The position numbers and the translations under genes were made by a program. Shown one piece after another: positions 36,541 through 47,904 of a DNA stretch of 64,000 bases. How positions within the stretch are numbered: position 1 is the stretch's first letter; each line of letters opens with the position of its first letter. Source of the DNA: Diphasiastrum complanatum (lineage: Eukaryota; Streptophyta; Lycopodiopsida; Lycopodiales; Lycopodiaceae); contig CM055112.1 in the NCBI GenBank assembly GCA_029204225.1, positions 28,606,280 through 28,670,279 of the forward strand, read 5' to 3'. Below the pieces are notes generated by a model, which saw only the letters and a list, made by a program, of their open reading frames with translations, did no database searches and was not told where the DNA came from.

Positions 36541-37442
36541 TGAGTTGAGCCTTGCATATCTTGGTGTGCCTTCGCGAAATTTTTGGGATGTCTGCCTTCG
36601 CAAAAATTTCGCGATTTCGCTTAAGCCCATATAAGCTTTTGAAAAGTAGGCAAACCTTGGATTCTTCACCTTGCTTGATAAAGCCTTGTGGTTGATCCAT
36701 ATATATCTCCTCCTCAAGATATCCATTAAGAAAAACATTAGAGAGATCAAGTTAAAACATTTTCCACTTGAAGTAGCAAGCAATAGAGATGATGATTCTT
36801 ATAGTCCCCATCTTTGCAAAGGTGTCTTCATTGTCAAGGCTTTCAATTTGAGCATAGCCTTTCTTTAAGCTTGTTGATAGAACCATCATTGTTGTACTTT
36901 ATTCTAAACACTACTGGCATCCAATAATGTGCTTTTGGGTAGGTGGATCCACTAGCTCCCAAGTGTTGTTGGTAATCAAAGCATCATACTCTTGTTCCAT
37001 AGCTTCATACCACTTCTTTGATTGGAGTAAATATTGGACACTTCTAGGCTCTTCATGAGAGATAAAAAAATGAAATGCATAATTGGTGGATTCAACATCC
37101 ATTTGCTTGCCTTTGTCAATATACAAGAGCCTCTTGGGCTCGGATCTCTCTCTCATGGATCTCGTAGGTGTGAATGCTTGAAGATGCTCCTCCTCAAGCC
37201 TCGACCCCATCATATCTTGGTTGTCATCAATATCGATAATAGAAGATTCATCATGAGATGCTTTGATCTCGGCCCCATCCAAGGTGATATTTTGGTCTTC
37301 ATGAAAAATAACATCTCTACTTCCAATAACCTTACAAGTACAGAGTATATAAACTCTATAGGCTTTCTTGGTAGATGAATATCCCACCATAACTCCTTTG
37401 ATTGAGCTAGGATCATCCTTTTTCCTAGTCTCCAAAGGAACA
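36541..37442 (-). pseudogene. Copia integrase end and RT start, minus strand
   Basis: From 37435 the minus strand reads VMVGYSSTKKAYRVYILCTC and SRDVIFHEDQN (integrase C-terminal region), an acidic linker with SRLEEEHLQAFTPTRS, and RT start SKKWYEAMEQEYDALITNN, TWELVDPPTQKHIIGC to about 36911. The RT continues in broken frames to about 36590 (RRRYIWINHKALS, a frame-shifted form of the EEIYMDQPQGF region). The right end meets plus-strand family A sequence at 37446. Confidence 0.88.
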
Positions 37443-37445
37443 TGA

Positions 37446-37818
37446 ACAGAAAAAATACATCCAAAGAATTTGACATGATTGATCTAGGTGCTGCTCATTC
37501 TTTATTAGGAATTCACATTACTAGAAATAGATCGCAAAAGAAGATCTATCTTAACCAACAAAAATACCTAGAGAATGTTCTAAAAAATTTTCACATGTCT
37601 GATTGCAAACCGATTGATACACCAATGGATCCAAGTATGGTATTAACTAAACCTTCCTATGCGAACACCCAAAGTGAAGTACTTGACTTAGCGAAGTACC
37701 CTTATCATTCACTTATAGGATCTTTGATGTATACCATGATGTGTGTACTAGACCAGATCTCGCATACACCATTAGCACATTAAGTCAATTCATGTCTAAT
37801 CCTAGGATCTTGCATTGG
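37446..37818 (+). pseudogene. Copia family A RT fragment
   Basis: It reads FDMIDLGAAHSLLGIHITRN, IYLNQQKYLENVLKNFHMSD, KPIDTPMDPSMVLTKPS and KYPYHSLIGSLMYTMM, matching 9154-9430 closely. It starts and ends abruptly: minus copia on the left, family B RT on the right, where CCTAGGATCTTGCATTGG switches to AATGCCATGGGAGAGG. Confidence 0.9.
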
Positions 37819-37825
37819 CAATGCC

Positions 37826-39305
37826 ATGGGAGAGGAGATGGAGTCATTTGCTAAGCATAGCACATGGGACTTAGTGGAACCACCAGTTGGCAAGAAACCC
37901 ATTGGTTGTAAATGGGTGTATAGGACTAAGTACCATGCAAATGGAAGTATAGCAAAGCACGAAGCAAGATTGGTGATCAAAGGGTATTCACAAAGTAAAG
38001 GGATCGATTATGAGGAGACCTTTGCGCCAGTATGTAAGTGAAATACTCTACGTCTACTTGTTGCTTTAGCTTCACATTTTGGTTGGCTTTTGCATCAGAT
38101 GGATGTGGAATCTACTTTTCTAAATGGTGAGTTAGAAGAAGAGGTGTTCATGGATCAACCTGAAGGCTTTGTAGCGAAAGAACAGGAGAATAAAGTATGT
38201 CGCTTGAAGAAAGCACTTTATGGTCTTAAACAGGCACCACGTGCGTGGTACAGCACAACTAATGCCTACTTTTGTTTTAAGGGGATGGTGAGAACACATT
38301 CTGATCCAAATCTGTATATCTTATGCTTTGATGGTTTGGTTGCTTTGATTGCTCTTTATGTTGATGACTTGATTATCATGGAAAATAATCAAGAGATGAT
38401 AGACATGATTAAGAAAGACCTCATGGAACAATTCGAGATGATAGATCTCAACCTAATGCATTATTGCCTTGGAGTGGAGGTGTGGCAAAAAGGACACGAA
38501 GTGGATCTAACACAGGTGAAGTATGTCACAGAGTTGCTGCACAGGTTCAAGTTTAGGATTGCAAGCCAGTGAACACTCCTATTGAACCAGGTAAAAAGCT
38601 TTCTTAGCTTGATGAGTCACAACCATTTGATGCTATGTTGTATAGGCAGTTAGTAGGGAGCTTAATTTACCCTATCACGACTAGACCAGATATATGCTAT
38701 GTTGTTGGCATTGTAAGTCAGTTTATGGCAGCACCTACGAAAACACATTGGAAGGTAGCTAAGCGCATTTTGCGTTATGTCAAAGGCACTTCAGATTATG
38801 GCTTGGTTTACAGGAAGCATGAGGGTGTACCTGAGTTATGTGGCTATGTGGATGTGGATTGGGGAGGTGACTATGATGATCGTAGATCCACCATAGGGTA
38901 TGTATTCCAGCTTTGTGGCAGTTGTTTTTTCTGGTCTAGTAAAAAACAAAGTACAGATGCTTTATCCACCACAGAAGCAGAGTATAAGTCAATGTGTAGC
39001 GCAGCACAGGAAGCTATATGGTTGAGACAAATCTTGGATGAAGTTGGCATGAAACAGAAAAATTTCACGACTATACATAGCGAAAATCAGAGTGGCATTC
39101 AACTAGCAAAGAATCCAGTGTTCCATGCAAACACCAAACACATTGAGATTCAGTATCACTTCATACATGAGAGGCTACTGAGTCGTGAAATTCATGTTGT
39201 TCATTGTAGTATGGACGAACAACTAGCTGATATTTTCACTAAGCCACTTGTTAGAGAAAACTTTGATAAGTTTAGATCAAAGCTTTCTGTACTTAAATCT
39301 TGTTG
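37826..39305 (+). pseudogene. Copia reverse transcriptase and RNase H (family B)
   Basis: The RT reads STWDLVEPPVGKKPIGCKWV, EARLVIKGYSQSKGIDYEET, HQMDVESTFLNGELEEEVFM and ALYGLKQAPRAWY, and the catalytic motif LYVDDLIIME is intact near 38358. A stop near 38041 and a frame break near 38570-38635 interrupt it. RNase H continues from GSLIYPITTRPDICYV through GYVDVDWGGDYDDRRS, SSKKQSTDALSTTEAEYKS, HIEIQYHFIHERLL and LADIFTKPLVRENFDKF to the stop at 39306. Only a few lesions are present, so this insertion is relatively young. Confidence 0.95.
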
Positions 39306-39349
39306 ATTTTAAAGCTATGTATATGACTGTATAAAAAGTAGACTCTACT

Positions 39350-39362
39350 TTAAGGGAGAGAG
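39350..39362 (+). other. Polypurine tract of copia family B
   Basis: TTAAGGGAGAGAG lies directly before the LTR start TTAGAATT at 39363, as expected for the plus-strand primer. Confidence 0.8.
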
Positions 39363-39634
39363 TTAGAATTAAAGTAGAATCATTGTGTTACTATACTATG
39401 GGTCCTATCTGTAGATAAGGATCAGTTGGCCTCGCCACGAGGCGAGTCAACGGGACACGCTTCCCGGTCAACGACAACCTGGGCCATGCATGGGTTGCTT
39501 GAGTGAAGAACTATATGTATAGTGTATTTTCATTTTGAGAAATACAGTTTGCTACATGAGCTTGGTGTGAAGAGTGTTTTCTGTTTGTGTTACTGTGTAG
39601 CATGATCTGTGTTCTTGTTCAAAGCAAATTCTAA
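39363..39634 (+). repeat. 3' LTR of copia family B
   Basis: 272 bp, beginning TTAGAATT and ending AATTCTAA, collinear with 13691-13960. No primer site follows, which confirms that it is a 3' LTR. Differences between the two LTR copies are scattered substitutions and small indels, so the two insertions are not recent sisters. Confidence 0.9.
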
Positions 39635-39815
39635 GTTTCACATCTTGTTTGCATGGAATTCCGAGCCAAAGGCATCTGCGAAGGAAGCTATTTCCATATT
39701 AGAGGATGTGTTGTCTAAAGTAGGCTTACATAAAGGCCATATTAAAATAAAAAAAGATGACAAGCTATTAGGTAAACAGGAAATATTTTATGCAAGCCGA
39801 GCATTGGGGTTTGAT
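39635..39815 (+). other. Exon-like stretch of unknown origin
   Basis: The plus frame reads HILFAWNSEPKASAKEAISI, LEDVLSKVGLHKGHIKIKKD and KLLGKQEIFYASRALGF without a stop, then runs in frame into copia integrase sequence. It lies next to the family B LTR end, so it may be part of the insertion target. I do not recognise the protein. Confidence 0.35.
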
Positions 39816-40220
39816 TACTCTTTTGTTGCTTTCATTGATGACTTCAATCAAAAGTGTTAAATCTATTGTATATCACATACGTCAAATGTCTTCTCAATGT
39901 TTTGCAATATAAAAGCATAGCAAAGATGCAAACAAGTTGTTACATCAAAGTCATAAGATCAAATGGAGGTGAGTATGGTTTGAATATTTTTTTTATTTAT
40001 TTCAATGATCAAGATAGGATAAAGAGACAAATTTGTATTTCTTATATGCCACAATAGAATGGGGTCACAAAAACAACAAATAGTACGATAGTTGAGATGG
40101 CAAGATTGACGCTTAAAGATAAAATTGCCAAATACCTATTGGGTTGAAGAATGTAACATAGTCATTTATGTGCTGAGTATGTGTTTTACTATGCTTATGT
40201 ATTACCTATGCAGTTATCCT
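39816..40220 (+). pseudogene. Copia integrase core fragment
   Basis: It reads YSFVAFIDDFNQKC (core catalytic Asp region), then in broken frames VIRSNGGEYGLNIF (second Asp region changed to Asn), IKRQICISYMPQ, NGVTKTTNSTIVEMARLTLK (Glu region damaged) and AKYLLG. Many stops interrupt it. Protease, RT and LTR are not attached. Confidence 0.85.
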
Positions 40221-40289
40221 TAAAAAAAAAAGAAAGAAATTAGACGCTAAGCCTATCACGTGCATATTGAGCTTGAGTTAAGAGACCTA

Positions 40290-40720
40290 CCCAAAACAAT
40301 GACTCTTGGCCTTGATGGATTCACACTAAATTTCTTTGTTACCTTCTACGAATCTTGAAACAAGACCTTCTTGACTTGTCAAATTATAATTATTACTACC
40401 TCAAGTTGCTTTCACTCCCAAAATCACATAAGGTCTCATCATGCTTGTCACGAAGACTTCCTGCCACTCATCTACTAATGACTATATTCCTCTTACTATG
40501 TTAAACACAAACCATAATAGTGTACCCAAAACCTTTGCAGCTTGCCTTGCTCCTCTCCTCCCAATCATTTTTATCCCACTCTTGCTATGAATTCCCTAAA
40601 AGGAGAAGCATTGTTTATGCAATTCTTAACACTAACACCTTAGTTGGGCCCTTTCGACTTTCCTTGTGGTAGCCTTACTCTCAATATCTCAACAAAGCTG
40701 TTCATCATATTGATTTGAAC
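40290..40720 (+). pseudogene. Possible LINE-type reverse transcriptase fragment
   Basis: Around 40300 the plus frames read LGLDGFTLNFFVTFYES, close to the PGPDGFTxEFFKxFW motif that opens plant L1-type RT. Later phrases in other frames (SRRLPATHLLMTIFLLLC near 40450, FPKRRSIVYAILNTNTLVGP near 40590) stand where FRPISL.N and GR.I.D.IL are expected. Decay is heavy and only the first motif is persuasive. Confidence 0.35.
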
Positions 40721-41129
40721 TAGCTCATTCATTAGAGGAAATTTGAGCACAAAAGGGGCCTTTCAAAAAGATATTTTTTATTTTTTTTTCTCAAAAGTTT
40801 CTTTCACATGGTCTAATCGAAACACTCAAATTTGAAATTTACGTAATGTAGCTCCTTCAAATTGATTTTCTTTTCTTTTTAAAAAAACTGTAATTTTGTG
40901 TCGGGGGCAGTCCATAAATAAGCCATTTTATCTGTTTTGCAACTCAACAAAAGAACAATGTAACTTTTGAACGACAAATCGGATTGAGACGATTACGATG
41001 CCATTAGAAAGCCCTCGATGAGAGCTTTTCAACAACATTAAATATGACCCAATTCTGAACTATGGTGAAGAAGTTATGGCCAATCAAAGTTTTGGTCGAT
41101 CAACACTTTATGGAATGCAATAAACTAGA
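40721..41129. other. Intergenic DNA, no gene recognised
   Basis: AT-rich sequence with homopolymer T and A runs (40780-40800, 40882-40890). No motif is recognised. Confidence 0.5.
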
Positions 41130-42333
41130 TTATTTTATCTGTAGACAAGTTTTTGATCTCAATCCTTCGATGTATTAGACCTAAGGAGCACAAGTTCATC
41201 AAACAACCATGGATTTTATATTCAATCAAGAGAGGAAAAATTAATTAATCAATTTTGTTAAGGGGCACTCAACTAATTAGAAGTAGTAGTCTCCAACTAA
41301 CAACATTTAACACATGGGGTGGGGTTTGTTTCCCGTAGAGGCAGAAAGGCCTTCGGCTAAGGGCGGAGGCTTGAGGACATGGGTCATTCTGAAGATAGAA
41401 GCTGAAGACAGAAGGGCTGTGGAGGCACCAAAAAGTCCTACCACACATATGACCACATTTTTCAATAACTTTTGTCATAAACTTTTTTCATACACTTTCC
41501 AATTTGTTTTCACCATGCACCTTCCAACGTTAAAAGGGGTATATAAAACGGTTTTGCTTTAATCACCATGCACCTTACTACGTTAAAAGGGGCATATAAA
41601 ACGGTTTTGCTTAAAAAAAGCAACTGCACACATGGCCACTGTTGATTAGGTGTGTTTGCTTTTTAAAACGAAATGGTTTCAAAGCCTGAAAAAGTGAAAA
41701 TACTGGCTGCCATAAAAATGATTCTAAAAGAAGGGGGTGGTGTTGGTCCATAGGCTTTACTCATGTACAATCAATGAAAACTGGGCTTTCATGCGTGGAG
41801 GCTTGGAGCAGGGACATTTGCTTTCTGGTGGCGTACTTTTGGGGAGGTGCGCAGCATGAAGTGAAAGCAGAGAGAACTATTCAATGCTCACTGTTCCGAT
41901 TGTATGAGTTCCGATTGTTCAACGCTCTCTGTTGACGGATGCATTTCTGGAAGAAAGCGATCTTGCTTTTGAGGAGTAGCTGTAGTTTTTATTTCAGAAG
42001 ACTTCCACTACGTACCTAGTACCTACCAAGAGACTCAGGACAGTGAGGCCCGGGGCCAGCCCACCCCACCCCCATATATATAAGTGCTCAGTCAGTCGCA
42101 CCAGACAACAGATCATTATCCATATGAGTCTTTTGTTCACTTTCAGATTCCCATATCTGATTGATGGCAGTTGGAAAGAGAGTTTGTTTTTTGGGTAACT
42201 GGCATTCACATGAATTTTAGGCATTTTTGAGATATATCTTATTTTACGTAATATAGGGCCCGAATTGTTTTGCAGCTTTGAAAATATTTTATGCTTTGAG
42301 AAGTATTGCCCATCAAACGGTCGAGGCGGGGCT

Positions 42334-42552
42334 CTAGAAAACTCCAAATGCAACACTCCAAGACCCAATGTTGTCCACAAACATCCAGTTCAACGCTCCA
42401 AACCCAACGCGATAGAATGCTGCAAATGTTGACACTCCATAACGGTCTACATCCAATGCATTGACATAATCGATTCCCAAGCAGCTCATGGCCTCTGCCA
42501 CTTGTTGTCCGAGTCCTAGATTATTTGTGGTAATGGCCCTTGCAATGGACAA
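42334..42552 (-). pseudogene. Second copy of the protein-like segment in the dispersed repeat
   Basis: The minus frame (first codon TTG, not ATG) reads SIARAITTNNLGLGQQVAEA, MSCLGIDYVNALDVDRYGVS, TFAAFYRVGFGALNWMFVDN and then diverges from copy 1 after IGS. The lack of an ATG here and the mostly amino-acid-changing differences from 16630-16929 argue against a working gene. Confidence 0.3.
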
Positions 42553-43200
42553 TATTCAGTACATATCGACGACCTCCGAATATCAAAATATGTGGTCTCT
42601 TTCTTATTATATCAGGTGATTCCATAGTGCTAATATATTTTCTATTTTAGATGCCAACCTTGTAACCATATTTTGTGAAAATAAATCAGCATGATGTAAA
42701 TTAAAGGTAAAAAAAAAGACGAGATGTGCTAGTTCCATGGCATTGTTCTAGAAAGATGACAAAGTATAGGAATGGAACCAACATCATCTCTCATAAAAAT
42801 TGATATCATAAAAAAGTTTATAAGCATATAAACCCTTTTATGACTAGTAGTTCTTAGAAAATTGAGAAGCTTCAAAAAATGCAAGATTGTGAAAGATAAC
42901 TCAAATAAAGGTTTCTTGAACACTAGCTCCATGGTGTTTTACTTTTTTGGGCAGTCATGATGCATCGCTTACGATGTTGTATTGGCCACTTTAATTATGC
43001 AAAAATGTACAACGCTAGGTCGAGTACCATGTACCACGATACAAGCCAAATTTATTATGCACTATGAACAAGACACGACTTGAAATCTGCACAAAGGATG
43101 ACTCGAGTCTATGCAACCATGGCATGAACTTCCACATCACCAAACTTGTCCCACGATTGTGACTAGTGTAATAATGGGACTAGTATTCCAAGGGTGATGG

Positions 43201-43287
43201 TCCCAACATTTCACCAACTTTGGCTCAACATTTCACCGACTGTGGCCCAACATTTCACCGACTATGGCCCAACATTTCACCGACTGT
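43201..43287. repeat. Short tandem array of about 24 bp units
   Basis: CCCAACATTTCACCGACT(G/A)TGG is repeated about four times, the first unit diverged (CCAACTTTGGCT). The related position in copy 1 (about 17209-17235) has a single unit, so the expansion happened after the copies separated. Confidence 0.9.
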
Positions 43288-44068
43288 GGTGCCCAAAATA
43301 TGATATCGAAGTAGCAGCAAGAATATATGAGGCATGTTAAGATGAAAGGATGATGTAAGTGTTAATAGAATGCAACTAAACTTTAAAGAAGTTACGATTA
43401 AGTGTTAAGTAAATATAGCTTAACTTCAACAAGTCCCATATCCATGGAAATTGCAACCCAAGTAATCTTCAATATGATGCATGTGCTAACAAAAGGTGCT
43501 TAAATTCAAATCAAATTTTAAACTAGCATGGCAACCATGATATCATATTTGATACAAGGAGATGAATCTTAGTTTTTCCTAGTTCAAGTAATGCATGGGC
43601 CAAAATCAACTTTGACCCACCCAAGTTAAGTTTTGACCTAAGTACTAGTAGAGCCAAAACTGAAAGGTTAAATGGTCTTTCTAACAATCAAGAATAGCTT
43701 CCCAAAATCTGCTTAATATTATCTAAAGATAGCAAAATATACTGCCAAACCATACATGAGGTACATATTCAAGGAACGCCATTTGAGAAGAAAGCATTTC
43801 ATCTAACATACTGATTATCATCTATCTTAGCTAGAGAGTTAGGTAGAGTTGTTAGTAGTAGCTAGCAAGGCACATGCTCAAATCCCACCCTTTGTGTATT
43901 GATAATTCAAGGCCTTGGGCTCCAAACTTTATGGGACTTGCCTTGGCCTTATTTGTAAACATTGTATATAAGCACTTGTTGATATCCTTAATTGTACTAA
44001 GTAGCTCAAATTTCAAATAAAAAACTTTAGATACCAAAATGTTTTTCATATAATTGAAATAATCTACA

Positions 44069-44850
44069 GGCTTGACTAATGTAATAGTGTTGCACTAATT
44101 CCTCCGCATCAACCACAACATATTAATTTTGCAAAATTGCCCTGGCAACAAATAAAATGAATCTAGTTGAGTGAAATGGAAATTTTTTATTGGAAACAGA
44201 AAATTGCACTAGAGATTGGTTAAAAAATTAGAGAAAACGCTAAGATTAGCTTTGCTTAAACAATGAATGGAAAGCAAAATAACCTCTTCAACAATGCAGC
44301 GGTGGGGTATTTCATAGAGAAGCAGACGTCAAAAGGGAGTTCAAAACCATACAACAACAATATAGTAAGACACACAAAGGAAGACAACCCAACTTCCATA
44401 AAACCCATTGATAGGATGTAAAGTGCCAAGAGGAAAGTATTTGCATTGAAAAGAATACAAAGGACAAGGAATAGGAAAGTGCAAAAGGGAACACCACAAA
44501 CATTTGTTGGCACCCTCTTATTAACATCTTATGATCCCTATGCAAGAACTAAGAAGAAGAACAAAAAGCTACTCACCAAAAGCACTGGCTTGTGGTTCAA
44601 ATAATTTATCTTAAACCTATTTGTCTCATTGATAGAGAACTTCATTCTCAAATTGGAACAAGAGTTCATCATGTGCATCTGTGATGCACCATGCTTCAAT
44701 GTACCAGCTCTCATTAGAAATTATTAGTCTTTCATTTCCTTTTGATGAGTTTTAAATTTGGGAATGTAAAGGCCTTAACTCCCTAGTTAGACATTCTTGT
44801 TCTTTCTCTTATCTTAAAGATTTTCTCCAATTTAATGCTATTATCTGCCT
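44069..44850 (-). other. Intergenic DNA with a hydrophobic minus ORF
   Basis: The minus frame 44256-44513 (85 codons) is very hydrophobic (TFLFLVLCILFNANTFLLAL, FVCLTILLLYGFELPF) and could give two membrane segments. It matches no family I know and an overlapping frame is equally open, so a chance ORF in AT-rich DNA is quite possible. Confidence 0.3.
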
Positions 44851-45019
44851 CCAAAAGATGAAGTTAAATGACTTGCTACTAGAGTCAATTTTCAATTTTT
44901 TTCAGGGGAAGCTACCATTATGCCCCCAACTCCTTTTTTTGCATACACCTATGCCTCTACAACCAAGCTTGGAAAAAGCATCCTACCTCAAATCTTTGCT
45001 TTCTATGGTTGGAAGATCT

Positions 45020-45900
45020 AGCAAATGGACGTTAAATCTGCTTCTCTTAATGGAGTGCTGGATGAAGAGGTGTACTTAGTACAACCTCAAGGATTTGTTG
45101 AGCTAGGGAGAGAGCATCTTGTTTGTAAACTCAACAAAGCCATTTATGGATCGAAGCAAGCACCACGAGTGTGGTACTCTTGCATTGATGAATACTTCAA
45201 GCGAATGGAAATGGTAAAGAGTAATGATGATCCTAATGTTTACATTCTAAGACAAGATTCAGATATAGTGTTCATTGTTTTGTACGTGGATGAATTGATT
45301 AAGTGGATGCTTATTTGTATAGGCAGTTGGTGGGTAGTTTGATTTACACGCAACCTGATATTTCTTATGTTGTTGGTGTTGTTAGTCAATTTATGCAAGA
45401 TCCTAGTCAAGCACACTAGAATTCTGCTAAACATCTCAGGTACATTTGAGGGACATTGAATTTTGATTTGAAGTATGATCAGCCTGAAGCGGCAATGTTG
45501 GTAGGTTACACAAAGGCTATTTGGGCAGGTAACATTGATGATAGAAGATCTAGCAGTGGTCATACATTCAAATATGGTACAGCTACAGTTTCATGGAGCA
45601 ACAAAAGACAATCTACAGTAGCCTTATCTTTGACGAAAGCTGAATATTGTGCACTCAGCAATGCTACACAAGAAGTTGTATGGTTACAAAGATTGCTTGT
45701 GGATCTAGGTCAACCATAGGAGGATGTGACTACTATATCTTGCAAAAATCAAAGCTGCATTCGCCTTGCCAAAAGTCCAGTTCTACATGCTCGAATTAAG
45801 CACATCAAAATATGTTATCATTTTGTTTGATAGAAAATTCTTCATGGAGCCATTGATCTTGTTTTTTGTAAATATTAAGAATAGAAGAATGTAATTTTAT
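45020..45900 (+). pseudogene. Copia reverse transcriptase and RNase H remnant
   Basis: RT reads MDVKSASLNGVLDEEVYLVQ, PQGFVELGREHLVCKLNKAI and YGSKQAPRVWYSCIDEYF, and the catalytic motif reads VLYVDELIKW near 45277, so the second Asp is Glu. After deletions, RNase H is seen at 45456-45719 (AIWAGNIDDRRSSSGHTF, SNKRQSTVALSLTKAEYCAL, QEVVWLQRLLVDLG) and in another frame to about 45840. Sequence before 45020 is not recognisable. It belongs to a family different from A and B. Confidence 0.9.
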
Positions 45901-45913
45901 CATTGAGGGAGAA

Positions 45914-46155
45914 TGCTAGAAATCAATGATAAACTTCATTGTTACTGTTTATGATGTACTTTACTGTTGATAGTTGTTACCAGTTGTAATTAGTTGTAGG
46001 CTAGTCTATTAGTTTTTCTCTCTCTATCCAGGTTCAGGGTTTATTTGTTCATTTCACATTTAGTGAGTAAGTGTGTGATAGAGTGTGTTCAGGCTTCCGC
46101 TTGTGGTGATTGCTTATGGTTAATGATTGATGTTGTTTATCTGATTATTGACAGG
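45914..46155 (+). repeat. Probable 3' LTR of the copia remnant
   Basis: The purine tract CATTGAGGGAGAA ends at 45913 and is followed by TGCTAGAAATCAATGATAAA, a plausible LTR start. The right end is uncertain; TGACA near 46155 is one candidate. No second copy exists in the window for comparison. Confidence 0.5.
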
Positions 46156-46690
46156 AAATTCATGAGTAAGAGAGTACAATAATGATGCTAATCCAGCTCC
46201 ATATGACTCCATATGACGATTTGGTAGCACTAGTCCTTCTTCAAGATCCACTTGACACAAGAAAAATGACCATAGATTCACCAAAAATTGACAATATCCA
46301 AGCATTGGCACCAAATAGCTCAAACGTTGAGAACTTAGGCATGAATGAGTGATATAATAAACCTCTAATAGCTTCATTCCATCGGCAAAATCATCCAAGA
46401 ATTCTAATACAACTCCAACATCAAAATGATGTAAAACAATGTAGCTAGTTTCACCATATCTTGACAATTTGCACAAATCCACATGAAACTGCTCAAACAT
46501 GAGATAGAACAAGTAAAGTAAACTTGAACAACACTTCCTTGCTATTCCTTTGACCTTACTTGAGTCTTCAAACACCTACAAAAATAGATCCATAACATCT
46601 TGGCCATTTGACTCTCCTTTGATGTTGTTGACTAGCTCAAATTGCCAACTTGGATCTTGTATGAATTGAATCAATCTTCCAACACAATAG
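46120..46690 (-). pseudogene. Unidentified minus ORF sharing a segment with 36438-36535
   Basis: The minus strand from about 46665 reads GNLS, then a region that in one frame gives SNGQDVMDLFL, a stop, then VFEDSSKVKGIARKCCSSLL, FEQFHVDLCKLSRYGETSYI and LDDFADGMKLLEVYYITHSC down to 46120 (151 codons open). The first part is nearly the same as the end of the family D block at 36438-36535. It lies just downstream of minus copia RT, so it may be a retroelement-associated ORF. No function is assigned. Confidence 0.35.
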
Positions 46691-46691
46691 C

Positions 46692-47649
46692 TTAGATCTG
46701 GTCCTTCCTATAGAGAGTAATTTCCTTGAAGGATCTTTCACTACCTCTTATAATTAGCTTTACATGAGACTCCATAGGTGTATCACTAGCTTTTGCATCT
46801 ACCATATGAAATCTTTCTAGAATAGAATTAGCACACTTCTCTTGACAAATAAAAGTATATTGAGAAGATCTAATGACTTCCATTCCCAAAATGTAATGCA
46901 AGTTACCAAGATCATGCACCTCAAACTCCTTCTTAAGAGAACTCTTGATATCCTCCACATTTTGATTGTCTCCATCACTCAAGATGATGTCATCCACATA
47001 GATTAGCAAGATGGTAACATCATTTCCAGCAAACCTATAATAAAGTGAATGATCATACTCACTCATAACAAAGCCTTGAGAGAGTAAAAAAGTGTTAAGC
47101 TTAGCATACCAACTCCTTGGTGCTTGCTTAAGGCCATACAAACTCTTTTGTAAATCCTTTTGCCACTAACCTTGCCTTGAGCTTGTTGATAGATCCATCT
47201 TGGTTTTTCTTCACCTTGAAGATCCATTTGCATCCAATAGCTTTCTTGTCCTTAGGTAACTCCATGAATCTCCATGTTCCATTCTTCATAAGAGCTTGAT
47301 ACTCAAGATCCATTGCTTGGATCCACTCATGTTCTTTCCTTGCTTCATCTACACTTGTAGGTTCATCAAAAGAGGTTAGGAAAGCAACATAATTTCCAGA
47401 AACTACTTGCTTATCCTTTTCATCATATGTGAGCATTGAAGGTACTTGTCTTTCCCTTGATGTTCTCCTGGGCTTTTGACTTGATGAAGGTCCATCATCA
47501 TCACCATCTAAAGTAGGATCCTTTACATCAACATCAAGAATGTTAGATCCATCCACACCTTTATCAATCATGCTTGAAGACACTTTTGGATAGTAGAACC
47601 CAAGAGAACCATGTATAGGATAGAGAAGAGAGAAGATATGTCTCTCCAT
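46692..47649 (-). pseudogene. Copia linker and reverse transcriptase, minus strand
   Basis: The upper frame (47649-47128) has the acidic integrase-RT linker, SQKPRRTSRERQVPSMLTYD, then RT start PTSVDEARKEHEWIQAMDLE, NGTWRFMELPKDKKAIGCKW and LKARLVAKGFTKE. About 60 codons of RT are then deleted, and the lower frame resumes at YGLKQAPRSWYAKLNTFLLS with the intact catalytic motif LIYVDDIILSDG near 47005, then VHDLGNLHYILGMEV. It ends near 46692 before RNase H. Confidence 0.92.
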
Positions 47650-47904
47650 GAGTTACATCATTACCCTATTTGGCCACTTGGCTTTCCCACCAAAATGCAA
47701 ACCCTACTATTTTTTGGTCTAGATTCAAAGTACCCAACATTCAAATTTGAAATTACTCAAACCCGACTTCTAAATTTCACACACTTTCAAAAAGTGTTTA
47801 TTCAAATGAAATTTAGACTAGTGAACTTTGAAAAGTCAAACTCTAAGTCTAAAACAAAGTTGCCAAATATGAAAATATAGCAAATATGATTAAACTAGTT
47901 GAAT

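Larger units (their letters stand above)
37819..39634 (+). mobile_element. Copia family B, RT to 3' LTR
   Basis: The best preserved pol region in the window, beginning at the RT N-terminus and ending with a 3' LTR. Gag, protease and integrase are absent, cut at the junction near 37818. It shares its LTR with the 5' fragment at 13691-14866, but overlapping RT sequence in the two shows that they are not halves of one insertion. Confidence 0.9.
41130..44068. repeat. Long dispersed repeat, copy 2
   Basis: It is collinear with 15443-18010 in the same orientation. It carries about 375 bp extra at about 42807-43185 and a local tandem array at 43201-43287 that copy 1 lacks. The AAAAGGGG(T/C)ATATAAAACGG block is duplicated at 41533 and 41586. 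No LTR, TIR or transposase was found, so the class of the repeat is open. Confidence 0.85.

Noticed and set aside
37826-39634. 13691-14866 and 37819-39634 as two halves of one family B element
   Set aside because: Both contain the same short RT segment (14812-14866 and 38683-38737), so they overlap and must be separate insertions.
43201-43287. CRISPR-like array
   Set aside because: Units are adjacent tandem copies without unique spacers, in a plant nuclear context.
44256-44545. Membrane protein gene on the minus strand
   Set aside because: Hydrophobicity in two overlapping frames of AT-rich DNA is expected by chance; no family signature is visible.
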